Below the pieces are notes generated by a model that worked only from the letters and a program-made list of their open reading frames with translations, did no database searches and was not told the origin of the DNA. This document shows, piece by piece, positions 20,218-30,147 of a stretch of 64,000 nt of DNA (its first letter is position 1; each line of letters starts with the position of its first letter). Both the position numbers and the translations under genes were made by a program. Where the stretch lies: the NCBI GenBank assembly GCA_033220425.1, contig CM065647.1:2728001-2792000 (forward strand), given 5' to 3'. This DNA comes from Lepraria neglecta. Its lineage: Eukaryota; Ascomycota; Lecanoromycetes; Lecanorales; Stereocaulaceae.

Positions 20218-23106
20218 ATGACAAACAAGAGTCTCAGCAAGAATATTTGCAGTGATGCCTGCTCTGATCTATCAGGAAGGGTGTCACCCGAAGGCGCTGG
20301 TGCTACAGCGGACGAAGACCTCAAGGACAGCTGCTTCAGCGGAAGATGCCCAAAACAAGGCAGTAGAGTCAAGGTTGACAAATTCGGAGACTCATCTGGA
20401 ATCGACTGCTGCAGACGTCAGCTTCAACAACCAGCTAGGAAAACTTCTGGACTCAAAGTTGATGACTGCTCTGACAGAACCTCTTGCGGTCAAAATTCCT
20501 CGGAGTCAGTCCCCCCGACCAAACACATAGAGGCAGGAACTTGCTCAGAAGCGTCCTGCTGCAATGGCGAAACTCCAATTCGCTCATCTTCCTTTGCGGC
20601 CAACAGCCCAGCACCAGACGCATTCGAGACGACCAAGACCCACACTGCAACGCCAGCTGCAGGAAACATTGTTGATCATATTGACGTTGAAAGGAGATCA
20701 TTCCTTTCCGAACATGTAATTCTGTATATTCAAGGAATGACCTGCTCTGGATGCGAGGGCAAACTCCGCAAACTACTTCAATCGCTTCGGCTAATTTCCA
20801 ACATCAAAACAAGCCTCGTCTTGGCCCAAGCAGAATTCGACTTTCATGGGGTTGACATCGCCAATCTAATCAAGAACATCGAGAGAAAGACCGGCTTCAC
20901 TTGCACGAGAGCTACGCAAGCGGGAGACGTGCTGGATATTATTGTTGGTGGGAATGCCCAAGCACTCGCTACCAAGCAGAATCTGCCCCTTGGGGTTACC
21001 GATCTAGCCGTGCTCGACAGAAACCTTGTCCGCGTCAGCTATGATCCTCGGATCGTTGGCGCCAGAGACTTGCTGTCTAACCCTTTCTTTCCGTCGGCAA
21101 AATTGGCTCCAATCGCGGCTCCATCTACGATCGCTTCAGGTAGGGCTCATGTCCGAGCAACATGTTTAATGACGCTCTTGTCTGTGTTGCTCATCGTCCC
21201 CGTCCTTATCTTGGCATGGGCTCCGCTCCCCAAGCATGATATACTCTATCAAACAGTGTCGCTTGTGCTCGCTACAATCATCCAAGTTGTCATTGCTGGA
21301 CCATTCTATCCCCGCGCCTTCAACGCTCTCGTCTTCTTAGGGACGGTAGAAATGGATCTCCTCGTTGTCCTAAGTACTACCACGGCGTACGCCTATTCGG
21401 TTGTCGCATACGCCTATTTGGTTGCAGGAAGGCCATTGTTGACTGGAGAATTCTTCGAGACTAGCAGCTTACTCGTTACCCTCATTATGGTTGGCCGCTC
21501 GGTCAGTGCATTTGCCCGGCAAAGAGCCGTCGAGTCTATCTCTATTGAGTCATTGCAGACACCGACTGCGCTTCTCGTCGGGAAAGAGTCCGGTCAAGTA
21601 CAAGAGATCGATGCAAGGCTCCTGCAATATCACGACATATTCAGGGTGCTACCCGATATGCCCGTTGTCACTGATGGAGTGGTAACCGCTGGGCAGTCAG
21701 AAGTTGATGAGTCTTTGATCACCGGCGAATCAGTATTAGTGGCCAAAAGTGCTGGAGTGTCTGTGATTGCCGGTTCGATCAACCATTCTGGCACTCTCAC
21801 AGTCCGTCTCACTCGTCTTCCAGGCGAGAATACTATCAATACTATTGGGACAATGGTCGATGAGGCTCAATCAGGTAATTCCCGGACCCAGGGCATTGCC
21901 GATCGCTTTGCTGGCTACTTCGTTCCTTTCATTCTTCTTATTGCCGTTTTAGTGTTCGCCATATGGGCCGCCGTTGGAAAGACCGCTCGTCATCAGAGTG
22001 CAACAGTTGCCTGCATTAACGCTATGACATACGCTATCTCCGCTCTCATCGTCTCGTGTCCCTGTGCCGTTGGTCTGGCAGTGCCAATGGTTGTCCTGAT
22101 AGTAGGGGGTGTTGGAGCAAAAAATGGCCTGATCTTTAAATCTGCCGAGGCAATCGAGAACGCGCGGAATATCTCCCATGTCGTCTTCGACAAGACAGGC
22201 ACGCTCACACAGGGGAAACTTTCTGTCGATTCAGAGGAATATTTTGTTAAAGACTCTGATTCACTGAAGCCAATGATTCTTGGATTGACAATCAATAGCA
22301 AGCATCCCGTATCTTGCGCTATTGCTTCACACTTGAAGCTCCTGGATGTTTTACCTTTACAGGTCGAGGATTTCGTCGTCGTACCTGGCAGTGGGATCGA
22401 AGCCATATGTAACGGAAACTTTGTCCGTGCAGGAAATCTTGACTGGCTAGGCGTCAGTGAATCAACGATGCTTGAAATAGATACTTCACTTGGTCTGACT
22501 CGGTTCTGCGTATCCATCGATGGGGCTGTTGTCGCGCTGTTTGGGCTTAGAGACATACTTCGCCCTGATGCTATCGACGTCGTCAACCTGCTCAAGAAGC
22601 GATCGATTGACATATCAATCGTAAGTGGCGATACTAAAGAGGCTGTTCACTCCGTTGCCAAACAACTTGGTATTCTCGGGAGCCGTGTTCGATTCAGATA
22701 CAGCCCAGGTGACAAACAAGCCTACGTCAAAGAGACACTTGCCCGCAAAAACAGTGTCGTACTGTTCTGCGGAGACGGCACCAACGACGCAGCAGCTCTT
22801 GCACAGGCAAGCATAGGCCTACACATGAACGAAGGCACAGATATTGCCCAGAGCGCCGCGGACGCCGTTCTCATGCGTCCTTCGTTGAGCGGCATCGTTG
22901 TCCTGATTGATCTCTCAAAGGCCTTTTATCGACGTGTTGCTTTCAACTTTGCTTGGGCTTTCACATACAATCTCTTCGCGATCCTGTTGGCTGCTGGCGC
23001 GTTACCTCATGCCCGCATTCCACCGCAGTTCGCAGGGTTGGGGGAGATTGTGAGCGTTCTGCCAGTCATTGCTATAGCAATGCAGTTGAGATGGGTAAAA
23101 TTCTAG
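20218..23106 (+). CDS. P1B-type heavy-metal (copper) transporting ATPase
   Basis: Single-exon gene for 962 residues. The enzyme couples ATP hydrolysis to export of Cu(I) or a similar soft metal across the plasma or vesicle membrane. Visible elements in order: a 150-residue N-terminus with spaced cysteines (11, 15, 39, 44, 64, 65, 84, 90, 109, 114, 115); one heavy-metal-associated domain with MTCSGCEGK (Cys 176 and 179); membrane helices; TGES actuator loop; the metal-binding CPC in helix 6 (residues 614-616); DKTGT with the phosphorylated Asp near 658; SKHPVSCAI with the conserved HP; GDGTNDA hinge; final helices. All catalytic motifs are intact. The CPC motif predicts a monovalent copper or silver ion rather than zinc. 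Confidence 0.94.
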   Translation: MTNKSLSKNICSDACSDLSGRVSPEGAGATADEDLKDSCFSGRCPKQGSRVKVDKFGDSSGIDCCRRQLQQPARKTSGLKVDDCSDRTSCGQNSSESVPPTKHIEAGTCSEASCCNGETPIRSSSFAANSPAPDAFETTKTHTATPAAGNIVDHIDVERRSFLSEHVILYIQGMTCSGCEGKLRKLLQSLRLISNIKTSLVLAQAEFDFHGVDIANLIKNIERKTGFTCTRATQAGDVLDIIVGGNAQALATKQNLPLGVTDLAVLDRNLVRVSYDPRIVGARDLLSNPFFPSAKLAPIAAPSTIASGRAHVRATCLMTLLSVLLIVPVLILAWAPLPKHDILYQTVSLVLATIIQVVIAGPFYPRAFNALVFLGTVEMDLLVVLSTTTAYAYSVVAYAYLVAGRPLLTGEFFETSSLLVTLIMVGRSVSAFARQRAVESISIESLQTPTALLVGKESGQVQEIDARLLQYHDIFRVLPDMPVVTDGVVTAGQSEVDESLITGESVLVAKSAGVSVIAGSINHSGTLTVRLTRLPGENTINTIGTMVDEAQSGNSRTQGIADRFAGYFVPFILLIAVLVFAIWAAVGKTARHQSATVACINAMTYAISALIVSCPCAVGLAVPMVVLIVGGVGAKNGLIFKSAEAIENARNISHVVFDKTGTLTQGKLSVDSEEYFVKDSDSLKPMILGLTINSKHPVSCAIASHLKLLDVLPLQVEDFVVVPGSGIEAICNGNFVRAGNLDWLGVSESTMLEIDTSLGLTRFCVSIDGAVVALFGLRDILRPDAIDVVNLLKKRSIDISIVSGDTKEAVHSVAKQLGILGSRVRFRYSPGDKQAYVKETLARKNSVVLFCGDGTNDAAALAQASIGLHMNEGTDIAQSAADAVLMRPSLSGIVVLIDLSKAFYRRVAFNFAWAFTYNLFAILLAAGALPHARIPPQFAGLGEIVSVLPVIAIAMQLRWVKF

Positions 23107-23722
23107 ATGGGAAGGAGGGAAGTAGCTGGCAGGCACTGTTTCCAACCAGGTTTGACAACAGCTATGTAACTAGGACGGTTACTGTGACAAGTGGGATAGG
23201 CATGGTGCCGGAGTATAAGAAGTTTGACGAGATTGCAGACTTCAGGCTCAAGGAGAAATCTAATGACGTGGGTGGGGGTAGCAGAAAGCGGAGCTTTGGA
23301 TGAGTCTCATGTCCAACTGCGAATAGGTGTAACCACCCGGGATACATCGTTCCTGGTTGCCTCCCATTCAAATTTAGTGCAGCCTTATCAGCATGCGGGT
23401 AAGGCAGCCGCGCTCGTCGACCAATCACGCCTTGTGGATAGCTGTAGAGTGATGGAGGCTTGGAAAAGCAACCCTACCATGTCCGCAAATAGCACAGCGA
23501 ACAGAGTGAAGCCAGCTGCTTAGATATCAGTACTAGCAGTTGGCAATGGATTATGTGCCCCGCTCTGTTGTCTCTCCGCTTTGATCTTTCCAAAGCAATG
23601 GGCGCTGCCGTAAGAAATGACCTAGAGAACGGCTGAGAACGCCAACATTTAGGCCTCCCATCCTTCGAATCTACCGTGTTTTCTCGTATTCAGAGCCTCA
23701 GCTTGCCAGGAGTACGTCGAAC
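23107..23722. other. Intergenic between copper ATPase and P450
   Basis: About 600 bp with no supported gene; it holds the ATPase 3' end and the P450 promoter. ORFs here are short and lack domains. Confidence 0.45.
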
Positions 23723-25515
23723 ATGGACCTCATAAACGTACATACGGTAGCCAAGGCGCTGCTGGTGCTCCTTGCAGGCTATGTGGTCAAGGTCCTGACC
23801 ACCTTCTACAAGAAACGACGCGCTCTCAACGGCTTGGTACGTTGTATGGGCCCCAGCGCTAGAGCAATGTACTGATTCTTTGCAGCCCCAGCCTCCGTTC
23901 AGCTTCGCCTTCGGCCATCTACCCATTATCGGCAAGCTCGTCTCGACCCTTCCAGCCAACTGTCATCCACACGTGTTGATGCACTACCTTCGCAATAAAT
24001 ATGACTTGCCTCCGATCTTCTACGTGGATACATGGCCCTTCGGCTATTCTATTTGCGTTGTCGTTGATCCAGACGTCGCATTCCAAGTTACGGTGCAGAG
24101 ATCCCTGCCAAAGCATGAAGCTGCTAGTGACGTGATATGGCCATTAGCTGGGACGAAGAACCTTGTCTCGATGGACGGACCGGAACACAAGAGATGGCGG
24201 GCTATATTCAACCCGGGCTTTTCGAGCGCTCATCTGATGACACTTGTGGATGGTATCGTGGATGACTCGTTAACATTTATGGACGTGCTGGCGGAACATG
24301 CGGAGGCGAAGGATGTCTTTTCGCTGGAGGAGGCGGCAACGAGGGCAACTGTGGACATTATTGGGAGGGTGGCACTGTGAGTGGGCACGGATTTTCCTCG
24401 ATATCGTGGACTAGAGCTGATGAAGATGCAGAGATACGCAGATGCATGCCCAGACCAAGGAAAACGACTTCGTCTCGGCATTCCGCAGCCAATTGACATG
24501 GCTTCTCGGCAGCAATGAACTCAATCCTTTGGTCATTTTCAATCCCATGCGCCGAGTCGTGTTTGCATACAATCAATGGAGAATGGACCGCTTCGTCTCC
24601 AAAGTCATGGACGAACGCTTTGCAACTCGCCCGGGAAGTAAGGCCATCAATGGCAGCAGCAAGCGCAATAGACCTGTCATCGACCTGGCACTTGACGCCT
24701 ACCTCGAGGAAGAAGGCAACAAGAGTGCCACCATCGACGCTACGTTCAAGCGCTTTGCTATGGATCAAATCAAGATCTTCATGTTTGCTGGCCATGATAC
24801 TACCAGCTCAACCATCTGCTACATAGCATATGTGCTATCAAAATATCCTGACGCGATGGAAAAGGTTCTTCAAGAGTACAATCAGGTGTTTGGAAATGAT
24901 GTCGAGCAGACTGCGCAGCGTATCAAAGAGGATCCGTATCTCTTGAACAAGCTGCCTTATTCTGTTGCCATCATAAAAGAGATCCTAAGGCTGTATCCGC
25001 CAGCAAGCAGTGCTAGAATGGGCCAACCTGGCTTCTTCCTGAACTACAATGGCAAGCAATATCCCACTGAAGGTAGGTGGTTACACCTCCAGTCTCACTG
25101 AAGCCACTACTCCATTCCACAACCTTGCACTGAAAAAGTTCTAGGCTTCATGGTCTGGCCTGTTAGCTACGCTCTCCAACGCTCACCAGACCTCTGGCCC
25201 GAGCCGGAAAAGTTCATCCCCGAACGCTGGCTCGTCAAAGAAGGTGATCCTCTTTTCCCAATCAAGGGTGCCTGGCGCCCATTCGAGTTTGGCCCAAGAC
25301 ATTGCATCGGAATCGAGCTAGCTATGATCGAGACGAAGATCATCATGGCACTGATGCTGAGGCAGTTTAACATCAAAGCTGCGTACGAGGAGCTTGATGC
25401 GGCAAGTGGGAAGGAGAAATTGAGGACAACGCCGGAGGGAGAGAGGGCGTATCAGGTTCTCATTGCAACGGCCAAGCCGTCGGATGGGATGCCAGCTAGA
25501 GTTAGTAGGAGATGA
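23723..25515 (+). CDS. Cytochrome P450 monooxygenase
   Basis: Predicted 538-residue microsomal P450 from exons 23723-23836, 23886-24376, 24432-25072 and 25145-25515. All joins keep frame (donors GTACGT, GTGAGT, GTAGGT, GTAGGT). An N-terminal membrane anchor (VAKALLVLLAGYVVKVL) is followed by a proline-rich hinge, the I-helix oxygen motif AGHDTTSS, the K-helix ExxR in KEILRLYPP, PERW in the PERF region, and the haem loop FGPRHCIG (about residues 464-471) with the Cys ligand. Complete and apparently functional. It resembles CYP families used in fungal secondary metabolism, but no PKS, NRPS or terpene gene is in the window, so the substrate is open. Confidence 0.94.
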
Positions 25516-25717
25516 AATGGCAAGGGACCGTTTGTGAACACGTTTTCTATGCTTGTGAATCCTTTGATTGTGCTATTGAATGCTCCTGCCAAAATCGAGA
25601 ACCACGGTCTCTATTCACCTATTAAACCACATCGCTGGTGATTAACCTTCATAGAAGACGAAAAATGGCCTCTTGCCCCATTGAATACCCACATTGCGAT
25701 CTCAAGCCACTGATAAT

Positions 25718-25880
25718 GCACCCTGCGACCGGTTAATAGCCCTCTCTAGAAGCACACCGAAAGATATCCTACCATTGGGAATGCACTATGCCATCGGTAA
25801 ACAACCCTCATTGACAGCACACCGAAAGATACACTACCACCGCGAATATACCGTGACATCGGCAACAACCCTTCAAGCCT
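25718..25880. repeat. About 2.5 tandem copies of a 65-bp unit
   Basis: Copies start near 25718, 25783 and 25849 and share AGCACACCGAAAGATA and ATCGGTAAACAACCCTC-like blocks (the first copy diverges to CCGGTTAATAGCCCTC). The array lies in the 3' region of the small minus-strand gene and its last, partial copy touches that gene's stop codon. Confidence 0.7.
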
Positions 25881-26330
25881 CCTCTTCATCGGTTGCCTTC
25901 CCTTTACCCTTGCCAGTAGTAGCTTCAGTGCCCCCTTTGTTGGATGTGGGAGGAGGGGGTGGGTTCATTGGATATTGCTGACGCGGGGGCAAGAGCTCCT
26001 CAGGATTCGGTAGCGGAACGGTGGTAGTCGGATGGCCCTTTTTGGCTGCCTGCTCACGAGAGGACTGGTGCATGCGTATGAGGTTCGCGTAGATGACGCT
26101 GATAGCTGGATTGTTGACTGAACGAGGGCCGGGGTTCTTCTCCAGCTGTTTCTTCTGCGCTACTGCAAGGCCGATGTGCTTTAGCTCTTTCTCACGGGCC
26201 GCCTCGGCATCTGCGCTGATCTGTTGGTTGTGAGGTAGCTTTTCATGTCGTGGGCAGGAAGCTGGGTACTCACGCCCATCTGCCTTCTTGGTGGCAGCTT
26301 GCCCTCCGCACGCTGGTTCTGGTCAGCCAT
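25873..26330 (-). CDS. Small conserved-looking hydrophilic protein, function unknown
   Basis: Exons 26330-26274 and 26220-25873 join in phase 0 through a 53-bp intron (GTGAGT...CAG) to give 134 residues starting MADQNQRAEGKLPPRR. The middle is charged and probably helical (DAEAAREKELKHIG, AISVIYANLIRMHQ); the end is rich in Pro, Gly, Lys and Glu and probably disordered. No known domain recognised. An upstream stretch on the same strand (GPNTWVPAVEGAYGDPEEKVEREQL, about 26520-26460, reported here only in part) looks coding and has splice-like ends, but I could not join it in frame, so the true N-terminus may be longer. Confidence 0.6.
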
Positions 26331-27996
26331 TTCTGCTTATGACTGAGACACTGGTTGTGGATCTTGATGGAGTTCGCGGTGTAGAGTGGGGGATTATGGA
26401 GGTGACGCATTGATTGTGTGCGGGCAAAAGGTGGTTGTGGAGTGAATTCGCTTACTAGTTGCTCCCTCTCTACTTTTTCCTCAGGATCACCGTACGCGCC
26501 CTCTACCGCGGGCACCCACGTATTCGGACCTCTGTTATATTGTCAGCTCAACTATTTCATCAAATGGACTCATTAGATGGACTCATAACATACAGGATGA
26601 CCATTTTATGCTGCACTGACTGTCATTGATGGCTGAGTGTCGTTGAGATTCAGTGTTGTGGGTGGTTGCGAAGGATGTTGAACGTGGGATGGAAGGAGGT
26701 GAGTGGGAAGAAGAAATACAGAAGCGAGAGTGTGGGCTTATCATACCGGCGACAAGGTCATCGTCAGTCAGTGTAGCTTGCCAGCGACATCGACATCGAT
26801 TTCGATTTCAGTGGGGGCAACTGGCCAGCAGCAGCAGGGAAACGCATTTGGACGGACAACAAGAGCTTACAAGCCGACTCAACAGCGTGAAAAAGGAACA
26901 TTGGAGAGGAACATGGGGCTGATGATGCTGAAGGCCAGCTCAATGATGCACAGCAAGTCATTGCACGGGGGAGAGACCGACCCCAAAGCCTCCCAATACA
27001 GCTCCAGGGTACCCAGAATCACAACGACACAGTCGAGGAACCACGCCAAGAGCTAGACATACAGCCCAGATGCCCGTATCACCCTACTACGGAAGAAGAT
27101 TCCTTGCCCTCAGCAGCTCAGGATGAACATCAAGGGCCTCCCAATGGTGAGGGAGACTGTGGCAGGCTCCATTGGCAACATCCTTCTTCTACACGCTCTT
27201 TTGTCAACTCTTCGAGCTGGCGAGATAGATGTTCATATCAGCTATGCATATTCAGCGTCTCCAAGATATGCAACGAGCTGACAAACTTGGCAGCAAGCGC
27301 TTTCTATGACCGCAGCCTAAGCTCCTCTTTCTTCAAATTCAGACACTCAAACGCAGATGACAACTTCGCAAGGGCCTGAGCCTCCGCCTTTTGATATACG
27401 ACGTGGTACAGGGCCGAAGAAAGATTGGCAGTCACCAAAAGCTACCTCATAAGCCATTCAATATGCATTCAATCTGGAGCGTATGCCCCAGTATAGGATA
27501 CGGCGAGCTACTCGTTCTCACGATGTTCAAGACAGTGGGATTAAGGGAACAGTACCATGCCTCGCTGATAAACAGCTAATAGACTGAGAGCACCACCGAG
27601 TTCTCTGAGCCTGCGAGGGAACTCTAAGTATCTGGATCGCTTGAGATGTTTCACAGTGCCCATTTGATTCAGTCTGGACAGCAAATGTATGTAAATAGCA
27701 GCCAGCTACTTCTCTGAGAGCTGTGAGGCATAGCTGCCACCTTTTTTGGACAATGAATGCAATATGTACGACATTCGAGATGAACAAAATCTTTCCCTGT
27801 CTCCTCGTAGTTCTTATGGCTAATATTAAAGCAGCAAGTATTCCCGAGCCAAGAATAGCTGCAAAATGCCCGTGCCGCTTTCACACATCTTTATCAGCCA
27901 AGCGAATCCTTCTAGAATCCATCCAAGAAATTACAGTCCATCCAGCAGCCTCACGACAGCCTCTTACGGCTCTCACGGCACCCACAACGCCCAATC
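26331..27996. other. Intergenic, possible degraded ORFs
   Basis: About 1.6 kb without a supported gene. Open stretches at 27104-27379 and 27723-28175 have no recognised domain, and the latter overlaps the following gene in another frame. The part next to 26331 may carry upstream exons of the small minus-strand gene. Confidence 0.4.
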
Positions 27997-29616
27997 ATGG
28001 TCTTCTCATTGCGCTCCCGCTGCGTCCTCCTGCCGCTAACTCTCGGCCTCCTAACCCTCACGCTCTTCACCCTCCACTTCTCCTACGGGCCCATACGCGC
28101 TCTCAGTCCACTGGCACTATCACCTCCGCTAGACGGCAAGCCACAGCTAAAGGCCCATCCCCTCTACAAACCTAAAGAAGACAAACCCAAACCCCCTCCA
28201 CTGCCCGAATACTTTCCATTGGCAGCCAGCGCCAAGTCGCCTGCAGACCTGCCACCAGTGCCGAGCTGGAACAAGCCTCCAGAGCCGCATGTTCCGGAGA
28301 AGACAAGACTGTATATCGGATTCACGAGATATTGGCCGCTGCTACAACAAGTGGTGGTATCGTACATAACATCAGGATGGCCTCCAGAGGATATATACGT
28401 GGTGGAGAATACGGGGACGTTCGACGCGAACAAGAATGGGCTCCTCACATCTCAAAACCCCTTCTACATGGATTACCACCGCCTCACGAAGATCCTCGGC
28501 GTCAATGTGATGACAACGCCCTCTCTACAGTCATTCGCCCAGCTACAAAACCTCTACCTCTCTGAAGCCATCAACAACAACCTCACTTACTACTTCTGGG
28601 CGCATATGGACACAGTTCCCCAAACTCACGAGGATGCCAAACCCTACAAGTCGCTTTACCAACTCGCCGTCGACACGATCCGCGAAAGCGTTGCGCCGGG
28701 CTACGAAGAGAAAGAGGGCCGTTGGGCAATCCGCTTCTTCGCCTATGACTGGCTTGCGCTCGTGAACGTGGTAGCATATATCGAAGTAGGAGCATGGGAT
28801 TCTATGATAGGCTATTATGGGACAGACTGCGATATGCACAGCCGACTGGCTATGAATGGGATGAAGACGATAATTGCGGATGCTGGGCATGTTTATGATG
28901 TGGGAAAGAGCTTGCCTGATCTGGAGGTGCTCTATCGAAGGAAGAAGAAGACTGCGGAGACGAAGAGGGAAGAGAAGACCACAGGGAGCACTGGTGATCA
29001 AGGCACGAAGGCGATCGAAATGGGGGCTGACGGAGTTCGGAAAGTGGCGGGTGATAATGCAGAAGAGAAGACTACCGGGAGCACATTCGATGAAGAGAAG
29101 CAGGCGGTCAGCATTGGAGAGGGCGGAAAAGTCACATTTGGGGCAACCGCAAACACCACCGCTGAAGCCGACGCTTCCTCTGACGCCGATAAGCCTGCTA
29201 CATCTCACTCTGACAAAGCTGTTCCTCCTAACTCCGATACGCCTGCTACTCCTGATGCTGGGAAACCCGCCACAGAAGCCCCAATCGTTGCCTCTGCAGA
29301 AGCCAACAAGAAATACCTCGCGGAGACGGAAGAGGACACACTTGGCAGCGAAACCTGGAGGAAGCTACAAGACACCCTCGAAGCCATGGACCAAGAGAAG
29401 AAACACGACCCGTACCGCAACTCCTGGCAACTGAAGCAACGAGGTGGAGAAGGCGAACCCTATCATTACGATACGGATGGGTGGGAGAAGGCGCTGCAGA
29501 TGACGATCGAGACAGGTGGGAGGATAATGGAGGAGAAGTGGGGACATAAGGGATGTGATATTCCGCAGGTGGGGTTGAAAGAGGGGGATCAGTGGAGGGT
29601 GGAGCATGATTGGTGA
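27997..29616 (+). CDS. Type II membrane protein, probable glycosyltransferase-like
   Basis: Intronless 539-residue protein. Residues 12-40 form one signal anchor with a short cytosolic N-terminus, as in Golgi enzymes. A proline-rich stem leads to a luminal domain: TRLYIGFTRYWPLLQQVV, YVVENTGTFDANKNG, YYFWAHMDTVPQ, where HMDT could be a DxD-like metal site, and GYYGTDCDMHSRLAMNG. Residues about 315-425 are a Lys/Glu/Thr/Ala-rich insertion, then WRKLQDTLEAMDQEKKHDPYR. The overall layout suits an uncharacterised fungal glycosyltransferase; the reaction is inference. At the stop, the donor GTGAGT (29613) could instead splice to 29653 and replace the end by FLMALFF; this is less likely but possible. 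Confidence 0.72.
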   Translation: MVFSLRSRCVLLPLTLGLLTLTLFTLHFSYGPIRALSPLALSPPLDGKPQLKAHPLYKPKEDKPKPPPLPEYFPLAASAKSPADLPPVPSWNKPPEPHVPEKTRLYIGFTRYWPLLQQVVVSYITSGWPPEDIYVVENTGTFDANKNGLLTSQNPFYMDYHRLTKILGVNVMTTPSLQSFAQLQNLYLSEAINNNLTYYFWAHMDTVPQTHEDAKPYKSLYQLAVDTIRESVAPGYEEKEGRWAIRFFAYDWLALVNVVAYIEVGAWDSMIGYYGTDCDMHSRLAMNGMKTIIADAGHVYDVGKSLPDLEVLYRRKKKTAETKREEKTTGSTGDQGTKAIEMGADGVRKVAGDNAEEKTTGSTFDEEKQAVSIGEGGKVTFGATANTTAEADASSDADKPATSHSDKAVPPNSDTPATPDAGKPATEAPIVASAEANKKYLAETEEDTLGSETWRKLQDTLEAMDQEKKHDPYRNSWQLKQRGGEGEPYHYDTDGWEKALQMTIETGGRIMEEKWGHKGCDIPQVGLKEGDQWRVEHDW

Positions 29617-30147
29617 GTCTATACCAATTGAAGTTCGGCTACACAAATGTAGGTTCCTAATGGCTTTGTTCTTCTAGGGATTGAGAGCCACGTCTCATCT
29701 GTGTATAGCAATGGGCATTCATTGGGCCTGACGCGAAGAGGACATAATGTACGCAATGGCAGGATGAGGGACATGCTACGGCCTCGACTACAGGAGCCAC
29801 ATACGACGTTCGACGCAGGTACAGATTTTGGATATATTCGTCATACGGTAGGCTCTTAGTCGTCAAGTACTTTGATAAGACTCGGGTGCAGGGGAGTTTT
29901 GGTTTGGGGGTGTGAATTGATAGATACCCTGTATAATAGCATCACGAACACACTGATGGATTGTACTGATGTACAATGTTTTGTTATTAATCAGCTGCTT
30001 CGCATCCCAAGCTAGCGAGAATTGAATCTAGCTCTGCAATGGCACGGTCTCGGCGCAGCCCATACAGCAATGTTGAGCTTTGAGGCTACACTAACCACCG
30101 AAAGCTTTGGCAATTGCCCTAGACCCACACTCTTGGGAAGAAATCCA
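29617..30147. other. Convergent intergenic region
   Basis: Lies between the 3' ends of the type II membrane protein gene and TDP1. No ORF with support; it should hold both polyadenylation regions. Confidence 0.5.

Noticed and set aside
21993-22613. 206-codon minus-strand ORF
   Set aside because: Antisense to the catalytic part of the copper ATPase.
20218-25515. Secondary-metabolite gene cluster around the P450
   Set aside because: No PKS, NRPS, terpene cyclase or prenyltransferase is present; neighbours are a metal pump and a small unknown protein.
28543-29208. 221-codon minus-strand ORF
   Set aside because: Antisense to the type II membrane protein gene; composition explained by the low-complexity part.
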